DNA of 64,000 nt from Flavobacterium davisii (lineage in GTDB: Bacteria > Bacteroidota > Bacteroidia > Flavobacteriales > Flavobacteriaceae). This document shows positions 57,344 through 64,000 of the stretch, in pieces (position 1 is the stretch's first letter; each line of letters starts with the position of its first letter). The notes beneath the pieces are model-generated. The model was not told where the DNA came from. It did not search any database and worked only from the letters and a program-made list of their open reading frames with translations. Location: positions 3,072,501 through 3,136,500 of the forward strand of contig NZ_CP067378.1 of NCBI RefSeq assembly GCF_019565505.1, given 5' to 3'. The position numbers and the translations under genes are program-made.

Positions 57344-57916
57344 CTATAGGAGGGTTTGTTTTGTTATTTTTTTCTTTTTAATATCATGAAGAATAATAGT
57401 ACAAATTAAAGGTTGATTAGTTCCTATTTTATTGTTATCTCCATGGTATCCAAAAGCTAAATGGGATGGTAATAAGAAGGTTACTTGTTCTCCTTTTTGC
57501 ATTAGTTTTATTCCGTCTTGCAGACCTTTAATAAAATCTTGTTGGTCTACTTTGTAAGTCTGTGGTTTTAGTTCAGTTTGAGTATAAATTATGTTCCCTT
57601 TTATATCTTTAATTTCATAATTAAAAAAAACAAGATCTCCTTTAGTAGGTTTAGGTTGTTGGGTTGTATTTTTAATATTATAAAAATACCAATATCCTTT
57701 TGTAGAACTTGTATATTGATGGGTAGTGTCTTTTTTTATAATGTTAATGATTATTTCTTCTTCATTTTTGTTTAGTTTTTTATTACGATCAATAGATTGT
57801 TTCATGAACTCACCTGTTTTATGAGATATAGGTTTTCTAGCTTCTTGTTTTTGTGTACAACAAGTTACTAAATTCATGCTAAGGATTATTAATGTAATGA
57901 TTTTTAATCTTTTCAT
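57344..57916 (-). CDS. gldI: Gliding motility lipoprotein GldI (FKBP type)
   Basis: 190 aa. Lipoprotein signal MKRLKIITLIILSMNLVTCC, then ARKPISHKTGEFMKQSIDRN, matching GldI of Flavobacterium. The FKBP domain has KGDLVFFNYEIKDIKGNIIY, FIKGLQDGIKLMQKGEQVTF and AFGYHGDNNKIGTNQPLIC. GldI is required for gliding in F. johnsoniae, where it is thought to fold components of the type IX secretion/gliding machinery. The start overlaps the upstream DHH gene by 4 nt. Confidence 0.92.
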   Translation of the reverse strand: MKRLKIITLIILSMNLVTCCTQKQEARKPISHKTGEFMKQSIDRNKKLNKNEEEIIINIIKKDTTHQYTSSTKGYWYFYNIKNTTQQPKPTKGDLVFFNYEIKDIKGNIIYTQTELKPQTYKVDQQDFIKGLQDGIKLMQKGEQVTFLLPSHLAFGYHGDNNKIGTNQPLICTIILHDIKKKKITKQTLL

Positions 57917-58922
57917 TTTCTTGTGTCTTTAACAATGCTGATAAATTTATTTACAGTTTCTTCTAAACTTAAAGTTGATTTTCCGCCAGCAGCATTCAAA
58001 TGTCCACCTCCATTAAAATAATTTCGTGCAAATTGGTTAACATCAAAGCTTCCTTGAGAACGGAATGAAATTTTAATGATTCCTTCTTCTTTGTTTTCTA
58101 TAAAAATGGCGGTAAAGTCTATCCCTTTTATACTAAGACCATAATTTACAAAGCCTTCTGTATCTCCTTTTTGATGTGAAAAATGATTTAATTCTTCTTG
58201 GCTTAATGTAATATAAGAAGTTTTGTGATTTTCCATTAGTTGCATATTCTGCAAGGCTTTTCCTAATAATTGTAATCTATCATAGGAACTAGTATCAAAT
58301 AGATTATTGTGTATTTCGGCATTTTTAATTCCTTTTTTATCAAATCGGCAGCTACTTTATGCGTAGTACTTGTGGTAGAAGAAAATCGAAAAGAACCCGT
58401 ATCTGTTACTAATCCAGTATAAATACAAGTAGCAATAGTGGTATCTATTAGTTTTTCATATCCTATAAAATGAATAAAATGATAGATCATTTCACAAGTA
58501 GAACTCATAGAGGTATCAGAATATTGATAAAGGGCATAAGAGTCAGGTAATTGATGATGATCAATCATGATAAAAGTTTTATCAAGTGTGGATAAAAAAC
58601 TTTCCATTAAATCACCTGTTCTGTGTAAGGCATTGAAATCGAGTGTAAAAATTAAATCGGAAGAATTTAGCTCTTTTTGAGAACGTAGACTATCTTTTTC
58701 ATAAATTAATACCTGCTCGGAACTAGGTAGCCAAGCTAAAAAACTAGGAAAATCATTGGGAGCTATTACTGTAGCCTTATGTCCTAATTTTTTTAGAAAG
58801 TGATATAAGCCTAATGTTGACCCCATAGCATCACCATCTGGATTGCGATGAGGTATAATTGTAATATTTTTTGGTGTAGCTAATAAATCTTTTACAGCTA
58901 TAATTTCATTTGCATTCATCAT
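57913..58922 (-). CDS. DHH family phosphoesterase, NrnA-like (frameshifted)
   Basis: About 337 aa. The DHH domain shows IIPHRNPDGDAMGSTLGLYH, FTLDFNALHRTGDL and the DHH motif in FIMIDHHQLPDSYA. The C-terminal DHHA1 domain ends with FNGGGHLNAAGGKST. One G is missing at CC 58331-58332. NrnA-type enzymes degrade nanoRNA and 3'-phosphoadenosine-5'-phosphate; this role is inferred. It is first in the DHH-gldI-PPIase unit. Confidence 0.88.
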
Positions 58923-59037
58923 AATGCCAAAAATAATATTTTTTTATTCAAATACATGCTGTAGATTTATAAAGATTATAGAGATTTTATCATTTTTATT
59001 TTAAAGGGTGATGAAAAATAATGTTTTTATATTAGTA

Positions 59038-59151
59038 TTACTTAAACCCCAATTCATATAGTGCCCATTGTGCATGACTAATACCTAATAAAAGCGCAAC
59101 TTCTTCTGGAGTTAGCCCTCCTAATGATTTTATATTATTTTTTGGTTTCAT
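59038..59151 (-). CDS. Truncated XRE-type helix-turn-helix peptide
   Basis: 37 codons: MKPKNNIKSLGGLTPEEVAL, then LLGISHAQWALYELGFK. This is the N-terminal half of an HTH (LTPEEVALLLGISHAQWALYELG), so it looks like the stub of a small Cro/C1-type regulator. The typical continuation is missing after ELG, either by frameshift or by deletion. An 11-bp-arm inverted repeat lies 9 nt upstream. It may be a remnant of a mobile element. Confidence 0.45.
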   Translation of the reverse strand: MKPKNNIKSLGGLTPEEVALLLGISHAQWALYELGFK

Positions 59152-59160
59152 TTTTCAATT

Positions 59161-59196
59161 ATGTAGCAAAAAAATAATACAAATATTTTGCTACAT
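59161..59196. promoter_or_regulatory. Inverted repeat upstream of the HTH peptide
   Basis: ATGTAGCAAAA (59161-59171) and TTTTGCTACAT (59186-59196), perfect 11-bp arms separated by 14 nt. Its location right before the start codon fits an autoregulatory operator; it could equally be a hairpin in the transcript. Confidence 0.5.
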
Positions 59197-59264
59197 CTTG
59201 TTGTTGCATTTTTTCGAAACTTTGATAAACTTTCTTTTTATTAAAGTGGGAGTAAATGTAATAT

Positions 59265-59371
59265 CTTAGCTAAAATTATTCTATACAAGACAACTTTATA
59301 CATAAGCTTCGCTCGTAAGTACAAGTTAGCTCTCATTTGTCAAAGAACAACGCTTTCTTGAAGTTTGGGTT
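59265..59371. repeat. Repeat family C, copy 2 (inverted)
   Basis: The reverse complement of both blocks of 55188-55386 joined without the 90-bp insert: CTTAGCTAAAATTATTCTAT, ACAAGACAAC, TTTATACATAAGCTTCGCTC, then GCTCTCATTTGTCAAAGAAC. Confidence 0.7.
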
Positions 59372-59383
59372 GAAAAGGGTTAG

Positions 59384-59420
59384 AAAAAAAGATTGCTTAT
59401 AAAATAAGAGCAATCTTTTT
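59384..59420 (-). terminator. Terminator of the MliC-like lipoprotein gene
   Basis: AAAGATTGCT and AGCAATCTTT form a stem; on the minus strand a T-run follows. It lies 33 nt after the stop. Confidence 0.8.
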
Positions 59421-59452
59421 CTGTTTAATATAAAAGAACCTTTTGTTTTGAT

Positions 59453-60112
59453 TTATTTTTCAAAATAATTGGTTTCTTTTCCGTTTGATTTGATTTTAAT
59501 AAGTGTTGGTTTTTTATTTCCTTGACAATGTACAGTATCGGTTCCATTTACATAATCAGCACCTTTAGACCAAGCTTCGGTTTGTTTGTATATGGTTGTT
59601 TTTCCCGATTTGGTAATACGTAATAGGTTTAATTTTTCAGTATTGATGTAAGATAATTCTATTTGATCATTTTTATTTTCTCCATTAATAGCGATTGTGT
59701 TTATAGGACTTAATAGGACAAGTTTTTGATCTTTATTATCTATTTTAAAAACGGTTTTGTCTCCATTACTTTCTACTATATATTTACTATCTTCATAAAT
59801 AGCTCCTTTGGCCCAAGCTTCTTTTTGGGGTAAAATAACGAGTTCTTTTTCATCTAGTGTGATAATAGCAACTCTTTTACCTTCTTTTTCAGTATGGTAG
59901 ATAGAATAGTTTTTACCATCAAAAGCTTTGTAAATAGATGTGTTACTAGCCTTTTCAATTAATTCATCATCAATATTAGCCTCCTTATTAGCTGTTGTAT
60001 CTACTTTTGCAAGCGTATCATTTTTAGTGCTATTATTATCTTGAAGCGTATCATTTTTTTTGCAGCTTATAAGGCATATTAAAAGACCTAAACTTAAAGT
60101 TATTTTTTTCAT
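59453..60112 (-). CDS. Lipoprotein with MliC-like repeats
   Basis: 219 aa. Signal with lipobox MKKITLSLGLLICLISC, then a Thr/Asn/Asp-rich linker and two similar strand-rich halves: IYKAFDGKNYSIYHTEKEGK, RVAIITLDEKELVILPQKEA with WAKGAIYEDSKY, and later KSGKTTIYKQTEAWSKGADY. The first half resembles the MliC/PliC inhibitor of c-type lysozyme. The second repeats the hallmark EAWxKGAxY. A role in resisting host lysozyme is an inference from this resemblance. It is a single gene. Confidence 0.6.
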   Translation of the reverse strand: MKKITLSLGLLICLISCKKNDTLQDNNSTKNDTLAKVDTTANKEANIDDELIEKASNTSIYKAFDGKNYSIYHTEKEGKRVAIITLDEKELVILPQKEAWAKGAIYEDSKYIVESNGDKTVFKIDNKDQKLVLLSPINTIAINGENKNDQIELSYINTEKLNLLRITKSGKTTIYKQTEAWSKGADYVNGTDTVHCQGNKKPTLIKIKSNGKETNYFEK

Positions 60113-60215
60113 TGTTTTTATTTAGAATTATGACAAATTTAATTATTACAGTTTTTAAAATAAATAATTAAATGTAGAAAGATTTAATAGAATGAAAGTT
60201 TTTTTATTTAAAAAA

Positions 60216-61579
60216 TTAAATAGTCATAGAAAATAATTGTGTTTGAGGTGTTTTTCTTTTTAATCTTAGATCAAATGCCATACAAATATTACGAACAAAA
60301 GGTTTTCCTTTTTCAGTAACAGTTATGGCGTTAGGTTGAAGAATAACTAATCCGTCTAATTCCATTTCCTTTAATTGTTCCAAAATGGTTGAAATATCGT
60401 CCAAATATAAGTGCTTAGTATTCCATGATGTGGTAAATTGACACATTAAATTAAGTATGTGTTTACGAATAACTAAATCTTCTTTTGATAATATATGCCC
60501 CTTAGATACAGGGAGTTCATCATTTGCTAAAGAAGTATAATATTCTTCAACTGTTTTTTCGTTTTGAGAAAAACTATACCAACTATCACTAATAGAAGAA
60601 GCTCCTAAACCGATCATTAATTGTGTTTTTGAGGCTGTATAGCCCATAAAATTACGGTGTAGTTTTCCTTCTTGTGAAGCTATATATAGAGAATCTTTTT
60701 TTCGAGCAAAATGGTCCATTCCTATTTCATGATATCCTTTTTATATAAAAGTTGTTTTCCTATTTCATATAATTTTCTTTTTTCCTCGTCTTTAGGAACA
60801 TCTTCGTCATTAAATCCTCTTTGTCCACTTCCTTTTATCCAAGGAACATGAGCATAACTATAAAAGGCTAATCGTTCAGGTAAAAGGGATTTTGTTTTTT
60901 CAATAGTGTCAATAATATTTTCTACTCCTTGAAAAGGGAGGCCAAAAACTAAATCATGTGATATAGAAGTGTATCCTATTTCTCGTGCCCATAAAGTTAC
61001 TTTGGCTACATTTTGAAAAGGTTGAATCCTATTAATGGCTTTTTGTACTTGTTGACTATAATCTTGTACACCAAAACTTACTCTACGAAAACCTAAATCA
61101 TAAAGAGTTTGTAAATGGGAGCGGGTTGTGTTATTAGGATGTCCTTCAAAACTAAATTCATGATTAGGAGCTATTTTAGCTTTTGATAAAATGCCATTAA
61201 TCAGTAAGGAAAGATTTTCCTTTGAAAAGAAAGTAGGCGTACCCCCTCCTAAGTGGATTTCCTTTATAATGGGAGTTTCTTGAAAAAGATTACAATATAA
61301 ATTCCATTCCTTTAATAAAGCTTCTATATAGGGTTTTTCTACTTCATGACGTTTTGTAATGCGTTTATGACAACCACAAAAGGTACAAAGGCTTTCACAA
61401 AAAGGAAGGTGGATATATAGACTAATACCTTCTTTTTGATTGCTTTCTTGAAATGATTTTAATACTGTTTTTGTCCATTCGTTAACACTAAATTGCTCAT
61501 TTTCCCAATAAGGAACAGTTGGATAACTTGTGTATCGAGGTCCGGGCACATTGTATTTTTGTATTAATGATGTTGACAT
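60216..61579 (-). CDS. hemN: Oxygen-independent coproporphyrinogen III oxidase (frameshifted)
   Basis: About 454 aa. Radical-SAM enzyme with the 4Fe-4S cysteines Cys61, Cys65 and Cys68 (HLPFCESLCTFCGCHK) and the N-terminal KYNVPGPRYTSYPTVPYWE characteristic of HemN. The C-terminal HemN domain (TASKTQLMIGLGASSISDSW) follows. One G is missing at CC 60736-60737; joined sequence reads YKKGYHEIGMDHFARKKDSL. It converts coproporphyrinogen III to protoporphyrinogen IX without oxygen in heme synthesis. Confidence 0.93.
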
Positions 61580-61647
61580 ACCTAATAGTTTACATAATCA
61601 AAGGTAGTCTACAGTAAAGGGAAGTAAAATGATATTTGTCAGTTTTC

Positions 61648-63505
61648 TTATTCTAATATAATTTCCATTATCCAATATTCATCAAAAAAACGATTGTTGT
61701 AATTAGAGAAATAATCGTTTTTTATTTTTTCTAAATCAGTATAATAATCAAGATAAGTATAATGATAATTATTTATTGGATTAATAAAATAAGACGGAGT
61801 AAATCCTTGTTTTTTAAGTAAGTCTAAATATTTTGTGGCATTTGAGGGAATTTCAAATACATTGGAAACTAAATAATAGCCTTTTTTTAGGATAGAATTA
61901 GTATGATTAACTTTTATGGTTGCAATTTCTTTTTCAACTCTAGGTTTCTTTTCATAAGAATTTTGTAGGAATTTGTTTGTGTGTTGAATTTTAGCAATCC
62001 AATACTCTTGAAAATAGCTATTGTTTATATTATTATAATAGGCTTTTTCAGCTGTTGTTTGCGAGTTATAGTGACCTAAAGTTAGATAGTATAATTGATT
62101 GTCGGGATTTTTGAAAATGAAAGGTTTTATTTTTTTAGTACTTATTTTATTTGCAAAATCATGTGCATAGTGGATATTTTGATAAGCATTAGCCACTATA
62201 TAATAGCCTTCGGGTGCTATATTAGAATGAAATATATAAGTTTTTATTTCTTTAGGCTTTCTAATAACTTCTATGGAGGTTAATGGATTATTAGTGATTT
62301 TTTTTACAGAGGAGCTATTTTCTTTTGAAGTAGTTGTAATGGTTTTAGTTAGGATTTTGCTGTTTTCTTTTTGCTCTATTATTTCCGTTTTCTTTTGCTC
62401 AATAGGATTGGCTATAGAGGTAATTGATTCAATTTTTTTTCGGGCAAAGTCTTCGTCTATTTCTATACTGAAGCCTATATTAGTTATATAAAATTTATCT
62501 CCTAAAGAACTAATTTTTAAATTAACTTGATCAATATTACTAAAAGAAAGTTCTTTTGATTGTATTTTGTCTAAAAAAACATCATATCCTAAAGTATTTA
62601 AAGAAGCGGGAGTTCTTTTGTTGAAATCGGTATTATAATGAGTTATTTTACTATTAAAAATGTTTTGTCCACTTCGTAGAGAATTACTAATATAAAACCA
62701 TTTATTACTATTTGAGGTGTTGATTCTTATGTTGTCACCTTCAAGGTTTAAATCGCCTTCTAAAGCTGCAATAGTAAGTTTTGGGGTGATTTTTTCTATT
62801 TTAGGTGTAACAAAATCCTTGAAATTGATTTGAACAGGCTTGTTATAAATATAGGAAAAACCATCATATAAGCTAATTTGGTGATAGGGGATTATATCGG
62901 ATTCATAAACTATATAAAGAACCCAACCAGCGGCACTACCTCCTTCAATTTGCTCTTGACTAGCCTGAATATTAGCTACAGTGTAACTACCCCAAGGTTT
63001 TTTTTTAATTTCATTTGTTATATCTGAAAAGCATAAGTATGGTGCATTAGCATTGTGTTTGTTATGTTCTTTAGCATCATATATGATACTTCCATTTACT
63101 GTAAAATAGTTTTCAGATTGTGGTGTTTTGATGGCTATTTTATTGATAGGTTGTATAGAATTGGTTCTATCAGGCAGTGTAGCACACCAGTACAATCCAG
63201 CAAAAACAACTTTATCATTAGGATGATTGGGTTCTAATAGAGCGGAACTAGATGAAAAAGTTTCGGGATCTTGATCTACATCTATATAAGCCATGTTGAC
63301 TTGATCATTGAGTTTTGCATTTGAATCTATCTTATTATAGGGATCATTTGCATTTTTTCCTGATTTTTTTCCGATAATACTATTGGCGATAAAATCAATA
63401 TCGCCTTTAGATAGTTTTGATATCGAATACTGAAATTCTTTTCTTCTTGTGCGTTTGATAAAAAGAGAAGAAAAAGGATAATAACAGGAAAGATTTTTTA
63501 AACAT
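61648..63505 (-). CDS. Exported protein with SPOR-like repeats (frameshifted start)
   Basis: About 620 aa from ATG 63505 (MFKKSFLLLSFFFSF, then LSNAQEEKNFSIRYQ), with one base missing at A5 63460-63464 and another at TTT 63416-63418. The front half (MAYIDVDQDPETFSSSSALL, VVFAGLYWCATLP) resembles the N-terminal domain found in large Bacteroidota surface adhesins. The back half has two similar modules, GYYIVANAYQNIHYAHDFAN and GYYLVSNVFEIPSNATKYLD. Each is followed by Tyr-rich strands ending in EYWI, which look like SPOR-type peptidoglycan-binding repeats. It starts 1 nt after ftsE. Confidence 0.65.
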
Positions 63506-63506
63506 T

Positions 63507-64000
63507 TTAGTTTGTTTTTTGTATCACTTCAAAAATAGCTCCTTCTTCACACTTTAATGTTTTGGAAGGGTATTTCATTAATAGAGCATAATCGTGTGTA
63601 GCCATTACAATGGTTTTTCCGTTTTGATTGATTTTGCGAAGGACTTCCATGACTTCCATACTGGTTTGTGGATCTAGATTACCCGTTGGCTCATCTGCTA
63701 GAATTAAATCAGGGTCATTCAGTAGAGCACGGGCAATCGCTACACGTTGTTGTTCTCCTCCTGATAATTGGTGGGGCATTTTATTAGCTAGATTTAAAAG
63801 ACCAACTTTTTCTAGAACTTCATCAATTTTAGTTTTCATATCGAATTCATTTGTCCAACCAGTAGCTTTTAGGACAAAGTGTAGATTAGCATTTATACTT
63901 CTGTCAGGAAGTAGTTTAAAGTCTTGAAAAACAATACCTATTTTTCTCCTTAAGAAAGGAATATCATTGTCTATAAGACCATGTAAATCGTAATCTACTA
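63507..64000 (-). CDS. ftsE: Cell division ATP-binding protein FtsE (partial)
   Basis: The C-terminal 160 or so residues; the gene runs off the window end and is open upstream of ATG 63839. Sequence [40 protein letters not shown], signature [16 protein letters not shown], Walker [14 protein letters not shown] and switch MATHDYALL are as in FtsE. With FtsX it transmits ATP hydrolysis to cell-wall hydrolysis at the septum. The Walker A is outside the window. Confidence 0.88.
   Translation of the reverse strand, partial: VDYDLHGLIDNDIPFLRRKIGIVFQDFKLLPDRSINANLHFVLKATGWTNEFDMKTKIDEVLEKVGLLNLANKMPHQLSGGEQQRVAIARALLNDPDLILADEPTGNLDPQTSMEVMEVLRKINQNGKTIVMATHDYALLMKYPSKTLKCEEGAIFEVIQKTN

Overview
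The window is AT-rich bacterial DNA from the phylum Bacteroidota, very probably a Flavobacterium. The evidence is the 16S/23S sequence, promoters of the Bacteroidota type (TTG - about 19 nt - TAnnTTTG), lineage-typical genes (gldI, a LETM1-related biofilm-associated protein, DUF3822, DUF4268, a cyclophilin-FKBP fusion lipoprotein) and a compact, mostly SD-less gene style. The gene set resembles fish-associated species such as F. columnare, but I cannot fix the species without a search. Layout: 1-9830 holds two tandem, same-strand rRNA operons (the first lacks most of its 16S), each 16S - tRNA-Ile(GAU) - tRNA-Ala(UGC) - 23S - 5S, repeated with a period of about 5.6 kb. 10003-11662 is an insertion-sequence scar: an IS630-type transposase abutting the orfA half of an IS3-type element. 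11.7-20 kb is housekeeping (yebC, rsmD, DUF3822, RecD-like helicase, kdsB, DUF1573, valS). 

20-27.1 kb is an oxidative-stress district: oxyR divergent from dps, then a LETM1-like gene, a DM13 lipoprotein with an outer-membrane barrel and a large secreted protein, then exported MsrB and MsrA. The DM13 operon and the msrBA operon share a palindromic promoter element at identical spacing from their -7 boxes, which is the most interesting regulatory signal here. 27.5-46.6 kb carries a phosphoesterase, a cysteine desulfurase, a GDPD, gcvT, hutH, a marR-nitroreductase-yceI operon with a perfect 20-bp palindrome, flotillin, an acyltransferase, a CoA pyrophosphatase-like Nudix gene, DUF4268, purB, lgt, a long RluA-type pseudouridine synthase and a glutaminyl cyclase. 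46.6-55 kb holds the SRP RNA, a dipeptide epimerase, an SDR, fsa, tRNA-Tyr, lpd, an Lrp/AsnC regulator and DPP IV. 55.2-56.1 kb is repeat-rich and contains the orfB end of an IS3 element. 56.2-64 kb carries the PPIase fusion, gldI, a DHH phosphoesterase, an MliC-like lipoprotein, hemN, a surface/SPOR-like protein and ftsE (cut by the window end). 

Two themes cut across the map. First, at least 20 genes, including ones that are essential or usually so (valS, lgt, lpd, kdsB), carry single-base indels, mostly one base missing from a homopolymer. This looks like sequencing error rather than decay, and frameshifted genes are therefore annotated as single genes. Second, the larger intergenic gaps are filled with several families of small (about 100-180 bp) inverted-repeat elements resembling MITEs.
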